DNA from: Streptomyces sp. LBL
GTDB lineage: Bacteria; Actinomycetota; Actinomycetes; Streptomycetales; Streptomycetaceae
NCBI RefSeq assembly: GCF_029893585.1
Contig: NZ_JARXYX010000022.1
Span: forward strand, 101,586 to 165,585
DNA length: 64,000 nucleotides
Direction: 5' to 3'
Part shown: in pieces, positions 39,348-49,826 of the stretch
Numbering within the stretch: the stretch's first letter is position 1
Layout of the letters: each line of letters starts with the position of its first letter
Program-made: the position numbers and the translations under genes
Notes under the pieces: generated by a model
Told to the model about the DNA's origin: nothing
Database searches by the model: none
What the model saw: only the letters and a program-made list of their open reading frames with translations

Positions 39348-39941
39348 CTACCGCCCGCGCAGCCGTCGTACGAGGATGCTCGCGTCCCCACGGGACTCCA
39401 GATCGGCCAGCACCACGGCAACGGCCTCCCGCACGATCCGCCCACGGTCGACCGCCAGCCCGTGCTCGCCCCGGAGCACCAGACGCGCGTGCTCCAGATC
39501 CATGAGCTCCTCGGCCGACACGTAGACCGTGATCTTCTCGTCGTGCCGTTCCCGCCCGCTGGGCCGCCGTGAGGGCGCCCGTTGGCGCTTGCGGGACGCG
39601 GAGGCGGCTGGTTCGCCCGCGCCCTCGGCAGCACCTTCCTGCGGCCCCTGGCGCCGCCCGGAGCGATCCGCGCCGCGGCTACGGGACTCGGTGGAGGAGT
39701 CACCCGGCTCGGCTGCCACGTGCTCCGCGCCGTCGCCGTCACCGCCCTGGGCCGGTACCGCGTGCGGCGCGTCCTTGGACGACGGCGCGGTGGTCGAGGG
39801 TGACCCGGCCGCTGCCCGGTCGCTCTCCCCCGCCGGAGCCGGCACCCGGGCCTCGCCGTTGACCGGGCGCCGCGGAGTGGACGGCTGGAGCGCCGTCCCC
39901 CCTGTCGTACGGAACAGTTCGTCGGCCCCCGGCAGACTCAC
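39348..39941 (-). CDS. ParA-associated protein, possible RHH C-terminus
   Basis: A 197-aa protein. The first 130 residues are disordered (Ser/Gly/Ala/Arg, many charged). The last 65 form a compact domain: HDEKITVYVSAEELMDLEHARLVLRGEHGLAVDRGRIVREAVAVVLADLESRGD, a beta strand followed by two helices, reminiscent of ribbon-helix-helix DNA-binding proteins (strand ITVYVS, then ELMDLEHARL and RIVREAVAVVLADL). It could be the DNA-binding or regulatory partner of the ParA-like ATPase. The GTG at 39941 overlaps the parA stop by 4 bp (GTGA); a longer start at 39953 exists. The RHH call is inference. Confidence 0.65.
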   Translation of the reverse strand: MSLPGADELFRTTGGTALQPSTPRRPVNGEARVPAPAGESDRAAAGSPSTTAPSSKDAPHAVPAQGGDGDGAEHVAAEPGDSSTESRSRGADRSGRRQGPQEGAAEGAGEPAASASRKRQRAPSRRPSGRERHDEKITVYVSAEELMDLEHARLVLRGEHGLAVDRGRIVREAVAVVLADLESRGDASILVRRLRGR

Positions 39942-41116
39942 TCGGCGTGACACCGGGCGAGCACCTCCCTGGCGAGCTGACGATAGGCGGCGGCCCCGAC
40001 GGAGTTGGAGGCGTACGTGGTGATCGGCTCGCCGGCAACCGTGGTCTCCGGGAAGCGGACCGTGCGCCCGATGACCGTGTGGTAGACGTGGTCGTCGAAC
40101 GCCTCGACGACCCGCGCGAGCACCTCACGGCTGTGCACGGTGCGCGAGTCGTACATCGTGGCGAGGATCCCGTCGAGTTCCAGCTCCGGGTTGAGCCGCT
40201 CCTGGACCTTCTCGATGGTCTCCGTCAGCAGCGCGACACCACGGAGGGCGAAGAACTCGCACTCCAGGGGCACGATCACCTTGTGCGCGGCCGTCAGGGC
40301 GTTCACCGTGAGCAGGCCGAGCGAGGGCTGACAGTCGATCACGATGTAGTCGTAGTCGGCCATGAGCGGCTTGAGGGCGCGTTGCAGCGTCGACTCGCGC
40401 GCGACCTCGGAGACCAGCTGCACCTCGGCGGCGGACAGGTCGATGTTGCTGGGCAGCAGGTCCATGTTGGGGACCGCCGTCTTCAGGAGCACCTCGTCGG
40501 CCGCCATGCCCCGCTCCATGAGCAGGTTGTAGACGGTGAGGTCGAGCTCCATCGGGTTGACACCGAGACCGACCGACAGCGCGCCCTGCGGGTCGAAGTC
40601 CACGAGCAGCACACGACGGCCGTACTCCGCGAGAGCGGCACCCAGGTTGATGGTCGACGTCGTCTTGCCGACGCCGCCCTTCTGGTTGCACATCGCGATG
40701 ATCTTCGCGGGTCCGTGATCGGTCAGCGGGCCCGGGATCGGGAAGTACGGCAGCGGGCGACCGGTCGGGCCGACGCGCTCACGGCGCTGGCGGGCAGCGT
40801 CGGGCGCGAGCGTGGCCGCGTACTCGGGGTCGGGTTCGTACTCGGCGTCGGGGTCGTAGAAGTGCCCGTCGGGCAGTTCGTCGTAGTCGGCGAAGTGGTT
40901 GCGGGGCGCGCCACTTCCGTCGCCGGCCAGGGCGTTCACGTGATGGCCATCCATGCTCTGGTGTGCTGGCTGAGTCACCCCTGGGATCCGGTGACTCCGG
41001 GTCGCCGCGAAGGTGCGCACCGCGACGGAGCCGACAGCCTCGAACCCCGCGGGGCCCTCGGCCCGTGCAGGCATCCCTGGTTGACCACCCCCGGGAGAAA
41101 ATGTCGACTCATTCAC
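39938..41116 (-). CDS. ParA-family ATPase in condensin operon
   Basis: A 392-aa ParA/Soj ATPase: deviant Walker A CNQKGGVGKTTSTINLGAAL (about residue 145), Walker A' VLLVDFDPQGALSVGLG, and Walker B DYIVIDCQPSLGLLTVNAL, with VIVPLECEFFALRGVALL. The first 135 residues are an unusual acidic, Tyr/Asp-rich extension not present in the main Soj. ParA proteins bind DNA as ATP dimers and drive segregation or positioning. This is not the parAB pair near oriC, because no ParB follows; instead the RHH-like gene, scpA and scpB do. The GTG follows ggaggtaagacgactt. A promoter with TTGCTG/TAGAGT lies about 75 bases upstream. Confidence 0.93.
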   Translation of the reverse strand: MNESTFSPGGGQPGMPARAEGPAGFEAVGSVAVRTFAATRSHRIPGVTQPAHQSMDGHHVNALAGDGSGAPRNHFADYDELPDGHFYDPDAEYEPDPEYAATLAPDAARQRRERVGPTGRPLPYFPIPGPLTDHGPAKIIAMCNQKGGVGKTTSTINLGAALAEYGRRVLLVDFDPQGALSVGLGVNPMELDLTVYNLLMERGMAADEVLLKTAVPNMDLLPSNIDLSAAEVQLVSEVARESTLQRALKPLMADYDYIVIDCQPSLGLLTVNALTAAHKVIVPLECEFFALRGVALLTETIEKVQERLNPELELDGILATMYDSRTVHSREVLARVVEAFDDHVYHTVIGRTVRFPETTVAGEPITTYASNSVGAAAYRQLAREVLARCHAE

Positions 41117-41188
41117 AAGTCGTCTTACCTCCTTGGTGACCAGGAAACTTCTAGACAGGTCAGCGTGGCACTATGCCGACGGTTGGCG

Positions 41189-41218
41189 ACTCTATGGCGT
41201 GTCGGGCGTCCGCAGCAA
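41189..41218 (-). promoter_or_regulatory. Candidate promoter of the parA-scp operon
   Basis: Minus-strand -35 TTGCTG (41213-41218), 18-base spacer and -10 TAGAGT (41189-41194). Confidence 0.4.
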
Positions 41219-41377
41219 CACAATCCGCCGGACCCGGCAGGATGTGTCGGCAATGAAACAACCCTCTGTCAAGGGCGTACGGCCGTCGCACCGTGGGTTT
41301 CACCGGTGTACGAATCGGCTCAAGGGTTACGTTCGAGGCGAGTTGACCTAGAGCCGCAAAGTGACCATACACACACT

Positions 41378-41408
41378 CGGCCGGACCTTCTCGGGCAAGG
41401 TCCGGCCG
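41378..41408 (-). terminator. Terminator downstream of ald
   Basis: A 12-bp perfect stem, cggccggacctt (41378-41389) with aaggtccggccg (41397-41408), and a 7-base loop, 68 bases past the ald stop. It lacks a clear T-run on the minus strand. Confidence 0.7.
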
Positions 41409-41475
41409 GGTGCGCGGGGTTGACGACCTGTGTTGACGTATCGACCTTTACCAAAAGGAGACTTAACGTCGACGG

Positions 41476-42591
41476 TCAGCCGAGCAGCGTCTCGAGCTCC
41501 ACATGCTCCAGACCGTGCGCCTGGGCGACCTCACGGTGAACGACTGCGCCGTCGTGGGTGTTGAGGCCCTTGGCGAGCGCGGGGTCGCGGCGCAGCGCCT
41601 CCACCCAGCCGCGGTCGGCGAGTTCGACGATGTAGGGCAGCGTCGCGTTGGTGAGCGCGTAGGTGGAGGTGTTGGGCACCGCGCCGGGCATGTTGGCGAC
41701 GCAGTAGAAGACCGATGCGTGCACCGGGAAGGTCGGCTCGGCGTGGGTGGTCGGGCGGGAGTCCTCGAAGCAGCCGCCCTGGTCGATCGCGATGTCGACA
41801 AGGACACTTCCCGGCTTCATGCGCGACACCAGCTCGTTGGTGACCAGCTTGGGGGCCTTGGCGCCCGGGATGAGGACGGCACCGATCACGAGGTCCGCCT
41901 CAAGGCATGCCTTCTCCAGCTCGAAGGCGTTGGAGACGACGGTCTGGATCTTCGTACCGAAGACCCTGTCGGCTTCTTTGAGCTTGTTGATGTCCTTGTC
42001 GAGCAGCGTCACGTGGAAGCCCATGCCGATGGCGATCTGCGCGGCGTTCCAGCCGGAGACGCCACCGCCGACGACGACGGCCTTGGCGGCCAGCACGCCC
42101 GGGACACCGCCGGGCAGCACACCGCGGCCTCCGTTGGCGGCCATGAGGTGGTAGGCGCCGACCTGGGGGGCGAGGCGGCCCGCGACCTCGGACATGGGGG
42201 CGAGCAGCGGGAGCACCCGGCCGGGCAGCTCGACCGTCTCGTAGGCGATCGCGGTGGTGCCGGACTCGACGAGGGCGTCGGTGCACTCCTTGGAGGCGGC
42301 CAGGTGCAGGTAGGTGAAGAGCGTCTGGTCCTTGCGGAGGCGGTGGTACTCCTCGGCGATGGGCTCCTTGACCTTGAGCAGCAGGTCGGCGGTGGCCCAC
42401 ACCTCGTCGGCCGTTCCCAGGATCTGCGCGCCGGCGCCGAGGTATTCGTCGTCCGTGATCGAGGAGCCGACACCGGCGCCCCGCTCGACGACGACCTGGT
42501 GGCCGTGGCGCACCAGCTCGTGCACACCGGCAGGGGTGATGGCCACTCGGAACTCGTTGTTCTTGACCTCGCGGGGGATACCGACCTTCAC
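41476..42591 (-). CDS. ald: Alanine dehydrogenase
   Basis: A 371-aa enzyme, the exact usual length. It begins MKVGIPREVKNNEFRVAITPAGVHEL, with Lys and catalytic His motifs (LFTYLHLAA), an NAD-binding fold AVVVGGGVSGWNAAQIAIGMG (about residue 170), and VADLVIGAVLIPGAKAPKLVT. It interconverts L-alanine with pyruvate and ammonia. The GTG at 42591 gives the conserved N-terminus; an earlier in-frame GTG at 42600 has the ribosome site too close. A promoter with TAGACA/TAGACT (spacer 16) lies about 90 bases upstream on the minus strand. It is transcribed alone and ends in a hairpin. Confidence 0.97.
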   Translation of the reverse strand: MKVGIPREVKNNEFRVAITPAGVHELVRHGHQVVVERGAGVGSSITDDEYLGAGAQILGTADEVWATADLLLKVKEPIAEEYHRLRKDQTLFTYLHLAASKECTDALVESGTTAIAYETVELPGRVLPLLAPMSEVAGRLAPQVGAYHLMAANGGRGVLPGGVPGVLAAKAVVVGGGVSGWNAAQIAIGMGFHVTLLDKDINKLKEADRVFGTKIQTVVSNAFELEKACLEADLVIGAVLIPGAKAPKLVTNELVSRMKPGSVLVDIAIDQGGCFEDSRPTTHAEPTFPVHASVFYCVANMPGAVPNTSTYALTNATLPYIVELADRGWVEALRRDPALAKGLNTHDGAVVHREVAQAHGLEHVELETLLG

Positions 42592-42736
42592 GTCGATCAC
42601 GGTCCTTGGCTCAGTGAACGTGGGGGCAATACAGCACATACCCGGGCATGCAGGAGCACGCCAGGAGACACCGCAGGAGAAAGCGCGGCAGAGCCAGTCT
42701 AATGAAGGTGTTCCCGCTGTCTAGCCTTTCATTGCA

Positions 42737-44824
42737 TCAACCTTCAGTGGATGTACTGCGGATTTCGCAGGCGTTAGCGTCGTGTTCCAGTTGATCGGGC
42801 TGTTCGGGCTCCGGCTCGGCCTGCGTTTCGGGCGCCTGGAGCTCCTCGCCCAGCAGTTGCTCGGCGGTGCCCCGGTGCAGCGAGGCCGCCGCCGGATCGC
42901 CGAGGCGTTCCAGGGTGTCGGCGAGCCGTAGCTGGAGCGCGGCCTGCAGGCGGACGTCCTCGGCGCTGCGCGCCCACTCCAGCGCCTCGTGGCAGGTGCG
43001 CATCGACTCCTCGGGGCGACCGGCGTACTCCTGGACGCGTGCGAGTTCGCTCAAGGCCCGCGCGTGGGCGGCCACATCGCCGTGCTTGCGATGTCCGGCC
43101 GCCGCGGCCCGCCAGTTCCGCAGCGCCTCGCCGTAACGGCCCGCGAAGGTGTGCGCGGCGGCGATACGGCCGTACAGCCGGGCGGCGTCCGCGCGCTCGT
43201 CCCGGGCCAGCCGCAGGGCGAGAGCGCGCCCGAACCAGTCGGCGGCCCGGTCGTAGTCCGCGAGCTCCAGATGGGCTCCGCCTACGGATTCCATCGCGCG
43301 ACCGGTCGCGTACGGGTCGTTCGCCTCGCGTCCGGCGTCCAGCGCCGCCCGATAGCGCGTCAGCGCCTCGGTCGTCCGGCCGGTCCGGGCGTCCAGGTCC
43401 GCGAGGTTCAGCAGGGCGGCGGCCCGCTCGCGGGGCAGTGTGCGCCGCTCGGCCACGTCGAGGACCAGGCCGTGGATGTCGTACAGGTCAGGTGCGGCCG
43501 CCCGGGTGCCGAAGTGGGCGACCATGGCCCGCACGAGCTGGGACATCAGGCGCCGGGCGAGGGTGTCCAGCCCCCCGTCGGCGACCGCGCTGCGGGCCGC
43601 GGCGAGCAGGGCGGGCTTGCGGAGGGTCAGCCACTCGGCGGCCGCCCGGGGGCTCGGGAAGCGCAGCGCGCGGGGCATGTCCAGGAGCTTCTGGCGGGCC
43701 TCGGGGCTGTCGGTCTCGGTGATCGCCCGGCAGGACTGCAGCAGCCGCACGGTCCGCTCCAGCATCCGGGCGCGGGCCAACTGGAGCTCGGCGGGGCGGT
43801 CCTCGGTCTCGGTGAGGGCCGTCAGCAGCGGCTGCAGGCAGCCGGGGACCTCGTACTGCGGCAGCGGCGAGTCCACCGCGTGCAGCAGTCCGAGGGCGAC
43901 GAAGTCGTCCAGGGTGGTGCGGGCGCTGTCCACCGAGCAGCCCGCGAGCGCGGACGCGGTGTGCGGGTCGACCAGGCCGGCCGGGGCGAGGGCGAGCAGT
44001 CGCAGTATCCGGGCGGCCGGGACGGGCAGGGAGCTGTAGGCGAGCCGGAAGACCCGGCTGAGCGGAGTGCCCTCGTCGCCCTCCGCGCGCAGCTGCTTGG
44101 CGAGGTCGGAGACGGCCGCCGTGGGGCGGGCGGCGAGCCAGCCACCGGCCAGCATCAGCGCGGCGGGCTGGCCCTGGCACTCCTCGGCCAGGCCCTCGGC
44201 GGCCCGTGGATCGACGGTGATGCGGACCGACCCGGTGTGTCGGGACAGCAGTTCCACCGCCGACTTGGTGTCGAGGCCGCCCAGGGTGCAGGGGCGGACG
44301 TCCGCGATCCCGGTCAGCGGGCCCCCGGCGACGGCGACGACCAGGCAGTCCGGGGTGTCCGGCAGCAGGGCGTCGACCTGGTCGGCGGTGACCGCGTCGT
44401 CCAGCAGGAGCAGCGTCCGGCGGTCGGCGAGGGCCTCGCGGAGATCCGCCGTGAGGTCGTCCTCGGCGGCTCCGGCGGGGGCCGGCATGTCGAGGGCGGT
44501 GAGGAGTTCGCGGGCGGCGTGCTCGACGGGGACGGGCGTGCCGTCGGGCTCGCCGAGCCGGGCCCGCAGCACCCCGTCCTGGTAACGGTCGGCGACCTGC
44601 CGTACGAGTTCCTCGGCGAGGGCGGTACGTCCCCACCCGGGCCGGCCCGCGATGAGCAGCACGCGCGCGCGGGGGGACTTGCGGCCGGCGATCGTATCCA
44701 GTCCCGCGCGTTCGATGTCGGCGCGCAGTTCCTTCAATTCCCGTGTGCGGCCGAGGAATTGGCTCTCCGTCGGGGTTGGTGCCGACAGCCGTACACCGTC
44801 TGCGTCCACCGCCTGATCCGTCAC
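42737..44824 (-). CDS. STAND-type ATPase with TPR array
   Basis: A 695-aa protein in three parts. An NB-ARC-like nucleotide-binding domain (about 25-290) opens with FLGRTRELKEL and has a degenerate Walker A GRPGWGRTALAEELV (Arg where Lys is usual) and Walker B RTLLLLDDAV. It is followed by a winged-helix segment and a C-terminal array of tetratricopeptide repeats (about 440-660: AAALLNLADLDARTGRTTEALTRYRAAL, then AHTFAGRYGEALRNWRAAA). STAND proteins act as regulated switches in signalling, transcription or defence. There is no DNA-binding effector domain, so it is not an AfsR/SARP regulator. The GTG at 44824 has ggag 7 bases upstream. The effector role is unknown. Confidence 0.82.
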   Translation of the reverse strand: MTDQAVDADGVRLSAPTPTESQFLGRTRELKELRADIERAGLDTIAGRKSPRARVLLIAGRPGWGRTALAEELVRQVADRYQDGVLRARLGEPDGTPVPVEHAARELLTALDMPAPAGAAEDDLTADLREALADRRTLLLLDDAVTADQVDALLPDTPDCLVVAVAGGPLTGIADVRPCTLGGLDTKSAVELLSRHTGSVRITVDPRAAEGLAEECQGQPAALMLAGGWLAARPTAAVSDLAKQLRAEGDEGTPLSRVFRLAYSSLPVPAARILRLLALAPAGLVDPHTASALAGCSVDSARTTLDDFVALGLLHAVDSPLPQYEVPGCLQPLLTALTETEDRPAELQLARARMLERTVRLLQSCRAITETDSPEARQKLLDMPRALRFPSPRAAAEWLTLRKPALLAAARSAVADGGLDTLARRLMSQLVRAMVAHFGTRAAAPDLYDIHGLVLDVAERRTLPRERAAALLNLADLDARTGRTTEALTRYRAALDAGREANDPYATGRAMESVGGAHLELADYDRAADWFGRALALRLARDERADAARLYGRIAAAHTFAGRYGEALRNWRAAAAGHRKHGDVAAHARALSELARVQEYAGRPEESMRTCHEALEWARSAEDVRLQAALQLRLADTLERLGDPAAASLHRGTAEQLLGEELQAPETQAEPEPEQPDQLEHDANACEIRSTSTEG

Positions 44825-44986
44825 GGGCACACTCCCGTCGCACACCGCACGCGCAAGCCCGCCGGGACTCCGGTCCGGGCGTTTCCAGAGCCTAGTTCAC
44901 GCTCTGCTACGTTCCGGGCGGAGCGCGGCGGACATATCCCCCGATCGGATCAGCTGATCGTCAGACCGCAGACCCGGTGGAGGCGT

Positions 44987-45613
44987 TCAGGACTCGAACG
45001 GGCGCGCCGGCCACGGTGCCTGAGCCGGTCGCAGCGCGTCGAGCCCGTCGCCACCCCGCGCGGCGACCAGCGACAGCACGCCCACGACGAGGCAGTTGTT
45101 GTGCACCTCGCCCCCGAACACACCCCGGACGAGTTCGTCGACAGGCACGCGCGCGTGCTCCATGTCGGCCTCCTCGTTCTCCACGTCGAAGCGCTCCCCG
45201 TCGGCCTCGGACAGACCGCGGGCGAGGAAGATCCGTACGGCCTCGTCGCAGCCGCCGGGCGTGGTGTAGACGTCGGTCAGCACCCGCCAGTCCTCGGCCT
45301 TGACGTGCGCCTCCTCGTACAGCTCACGCTGGGCGGCGTGCAGCGGGTTCTCGCCGGGCACGTCCAGCAGGCCGGCCGGGATCTCCCACAGCTTCTGCCG
45401 CACCGGATGGCGGTACTGCTTGATGAGCAGGACGCGGTCCTCGTCGTCGAGGGCGAGAACGGCCACCGAGCCGGGGTGGACCTGGTAGTCGCGTCGCGCC
45501 ACCGAACCGTCGGGCATGACCACCTCGTCCGTACGGACGGAGGTCTTGTTGCCCACGAAGGGGGTCTCCGTCGCCCGGATCTCCCACTCCTCGGGAGTGT
45601 CCTTGATCGTCAT
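44987..45613 (-). CDS. Nudix hydrolase, ADP-ribose pyrophosphatase-like
   Basis: A 208-aa NudF-type enzyme. It shows VLALDDEDRVLLIKQYRHPVRQKLWEIPAGLLDVPGENPLHAAQRELYEEAHV (about 48-100), a Nudix box with E-x7-RELYEEA; the box carries one extra residue before the Glu and His replaces the usual Gly after EEA. DVYTTPGGCDEAVRIFLARGL follows, typical of ADP-ribose hydrolases. It clears ADP-ribose and related compounds. The ATG at 45613 follows ggaaggacagagc. It lies 96 bases after pyrG on the same strand, the order common in streptomycetes. Confidence 0.93.
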   Translation of the reverse strand: MTIKDTPEEWEIRATETPFVGNKTSVRTDEVVMPDGSVARRDYQVHPGSVAVLALDDEDRVLLIKQYRHPVRQKLWEIPAGLLDVPGENPLHAAQRELYEEAHVKAEDWRVLTDVYTTPGGCDEAVRIFLARGLSEADGERFDVENEEADMEHARVPVDELVRGVFGGEVHNNCLVVGVLSLVAARGGDGLDALRPAQAPWPARPFES

Positions 45614-45709
45614 GCTCTGTCCTTCCAGACGTACGGAAGCCACGTGCGAAAGCAGCCGGGGTGCCCACCTTTTGAAGGTTTGCACCCCGGCCACCGTACA
45701 ACTGGTGTG

Positions 45710-47383
<1,674 letters not shown>

Positions 47384-47885
47384 GAGGGGGCTCCCGTGGT
47401 CGCGGTCTGGAGGTGCGGTGCGGCTCCCCGGAGGCTTTCACCAGGGGTTCGTGCCGGAGGTTTCCGGGGGTGCCGTCGCTGCGGTTCGGGGGTTTTGTGC
47501 CCACCGGTCCACGGGCTACCAGGGTATCAGCGCCTGGGGGAGATGGCTTCCGACCACCCTCCGTGCACAGGTCGGTACAGACCCGCACGGGCATACCCAT
47601 TTCCTACCTGTTGCTCACCCGTTCGGCTCAGCCGCGTTACCCGGAGCGGCACGCAGATCATCTACGTGCGTCGTATCCTGCTCGGACACTCGCTGACGAG
47701 CCCGGCCGGGAACACGGCACCACCCCCGCCCGTAACCACCGGAACAACGAGAGCTCGTCTGATCGTTGAGCAACGGTCGTCGTTTTGCCTCACAGCGACA
47801 CGACTGTTTTGATTCACCGCTCAATAACGCATGACACATACCCCTTGACCGCACTAGCGACAGCCCCCTGCTCGTAGGGGGTGAC
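47384..47885. other. Divergent region between pyrG and GH15 gene
   Basis: A 502-base region. Two plus-strand TTGA boxes (near 47813 and 47845) suggest promoters for the GH15 gene without clear -10 partners. A small stem, ccccct (47864-47869) with aggggg (47876-47881), overlaps the ribosome site of the GH15 start at 47886. No RNA gene is recognised. Confidence 0.45.
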
Positions 47886-49712
47886 GTGGCCGTTCGACTG
47901 GAGTTGCACGTGGCCGGGCGCATCGAAGACTACGCACTCATCGGAGACATGCAGACCGCTGCCCTGGTCTGCCGGGACGGCACGGTGGACTGGCTCTGCC
48001 TGCCCCGCTTCGACTCGCATGCCATCTTCGCCGGACTGCTGGGCACCGAGGAACACGGCTTCTGGCGGATCGGCCCGGCGCACGCCGCCGACGCCACGCC
48101 GCCCACCGCGGTCCGGCGCAGCTACCGCGGCGACTCCCTGATCCTGGAATCCGAGTGGGATACCCCACGCGGCACGGTCCGGGTGATCGACTTCATGCCT
48201 CCGCGTGACGGCGCTCCGCAGCTGGTCAGGATCGTGGAGGGCGTCTCGGGCCGGGTCCCGATGCGCTCGGCGCTCCGGATGCGTTTCTCCTACGGTCGGG
48301 TCGTCCCGTGGGTGCACAAGCACGAGGGCCGTACGGTGGCCGTCGCCGGCCCGGACTCCGTGTGGTTCGACACAGACGCCGAGACGTACGGAAAGTCGCT
48401 GACGACGTACGCGGACTTCACGGTCGCCCCCGGTGACCGGATCGCCTTCACCATCTCCTGGGAGCCCTCGCACAAGCAGCCGCCGCCGCTGCCGGAGCCG
48501 GAGCAGTCGCTGGAGGCGACGGAGGACTTCTGGCGCGACTGGGTCGAGCACTGTACGTACCACGGCCCCTACCGTGAGGCCGTGATCCGCTCGCTGATCA
48601 CGCTGAAGGCGCTGACATACGGCCCGACGGGCGGCATCGTCGCCGCGCCCACCACGTCCCTGCCGGAGGCGGTCGGCGGCGTCCGCAACTGGGACTACCG
48701 CTACACCTGGCTGCGGGACGCGGCGATCACCCTGTCCTCGCTGTTGCGCACCGGCTACCGCGAGGAGGCCCGCGCCTGGCGCGAGTGGCTGCTCAGGGCG
48801 GTCGCCGGCGACCCGGAGAACCTGCAGATCATGTACGGCATCGCGGGCGAGCGCGAGCTGGGCGAGGCCGAGCTGGACTGGCTGCCCGGCTACGAGAGCT
48901 CCGCCCCGGTCCGGGTCGGCAACGGCGCCGCGCACCAGCTCCAACTGGACGTGTACGGCGAGGTCACCGAGGCTCTGCACCTGGCGCACATGACGGGCCT
49001 GGCCCGCAACGACTACGCCTCGCTGCTCCAGCTCAAGCTCATCCGCTACTTGGAGCAGCACTGGGACGAACCGGACGAGGGCATCTGGGAGGTGCGTGGC
49101 CCGCGCCGCCACTTCGTGCACTCCAAGGTGATGGCCTGGGTGGCCGTGGACCGCACGATCAAGCTGATCGAGTCCGGGGACGCGGACGGCCCGCTGGAGA
49201 AGTGGCGCGATCTGCGCGACGACATCCACCGGGACGTGTGCGAGAAGGGGTACGACAAGGAGCGCAACACCTTCACGCAGTCGTACGGCTCGAAGGAGTT
49301 GGACGCCTCCCTGCTGCTGATCCCGCAGATGGGCTTCCTGCCGCCGGACGACAAGCGGGTGATCGGCACCATCGAGGCGATCCAGCGGGAGCTGTCCACC
49401 TCGGACGGCTTCATCCTGCGCTACCCCACCTCGGGCGACAGCGAGGGCGTCGACGGCCTGCCCGGCGACGAGGGCGCCTTCCTCGCCTGCTCGTTCTGGA
49501 TGGCGGACGACCTCGCGATGATCGGCCGCGTCGACGAGGCACGCCAACTGTTCGAGAAGCTGCTCTCGCTGCGCAACGACCTCGGTCTGCTGGCCGAGGA
49601 GTGGGACCCGCGCCTGAAGCGCCAGGTCGGCAACTTCCCCCAGGCCTTCAGCCACGTCCCGCTGATCGACACGGCCCTGCGGCTGACGGCGTCCGGAGCC
49701 TACGGCGGCTGA
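47886..49712 (+). CDS. GH15 glycoside hydrolase, trehalase-like
   Basis: A 608-aa family-15 enzyme. An N-terminal beta domain (RIEDYALIGDMQTAALVCRDGTVDWLCLPRFDSHAIFAGLLG, about 10-52) leads to the (alpha/alpha)6 barrel: GVRNWDYRYTWLRDAAITLSSLL, GIWEVRGPRRHFVHSKVMAWVAVDRT (general-acid Glu) and LLAEEWDPRLKRQVGNFPQAFSHVPLI (general-base Glu). This arrangement matches the actinobacterial GH15 trehalases; glucoamylase or dextranase activity is possible. There is no signal peptide, so it is cytoplasmic. The GTG at 47886 follows tagggggtgac, which may be hidden in a small hairpin. Confidence 0.92.
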   Translation: MAVRLELHVAGRIEDYALIGDMQTAALVCRDGTVDWLCLPRFDSHAIFAGLLGTEEHGFWRIGPAHAADATPPTAVRRSYRGDSLILESEWDTPRGTVRVIDFMPPRDGAPQLVRIVEGVSGRVPMRSALRMRFSYGRVVPWVHKHEGRTVAVAGPDSVWFDTDAETYGKSLTTYADFTVAPGDRIAFTISWEPSHKQPPPLPEPEQSLEATEDFWRDWVEHCTYHGPYREAVIRSLITLKALTYGPTGGIVAAPTTSLPEAVGGVRNWDYRYTWLRDAAITLSSLLRTGYREEARAWREWLLRAVAGDPENLQIMYGIAGERELGEAELDWLPGYESSAPVRVGNGAAHQLQLDVYGEVTEALHLAHMTGLARNDYASLLQLKLIRYLEQHWDEPDEGIWEVRGPRRHFVHSKVMAWVAVDRTIKLIESGDADGPLEKWRDLRDDIHRDVCEKGYDKERNTFTQSYGSKELDASLLLIPQMGFLPPDDKRVIGTIEAIQRELSTSDGFILRYPTSGDSEGVDGLPGDEGAFLACSFWMADDLAMIGRVDEARQLFEKLLSLRNDLGLLAEEWDPRLKRQVGNFPQAFSHVPLIDTALRLTASGAYGG

Positions 49713-49766
49713 ACGGGTCGTGCGTTACCCCAACGCGAGGCCACATTCCATCAGCCTCCATCAGCG

Positions 49767-49804
49767 TTTCCCTCCCCGTGGCCAAAAGGACACGGGGAGG
49801 GAAA
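49767..49804. terminator. Bidirectional terminator
   Basis: A 14-bp perfect stem, tttccctccccgtg (49767-49780) with cacggggagggaaa (49791-49804), between the convergent GH15 and GT4 genes. Confidence 0.85.
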
Positions 49805-49826
49805 TCAGGCTCCGTGGAGCCTGGTC

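Larger units (their letters stand above)
41117..41475. other. Gap upstream of parA
   Basis: This 359-base gap holds the ald terminator at 41378-41408 and at least one plausible parA promoter at 41189-41218; a second minus-strand TTGACA lies near 41265. No gene is visible. Confidence 0.6.
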
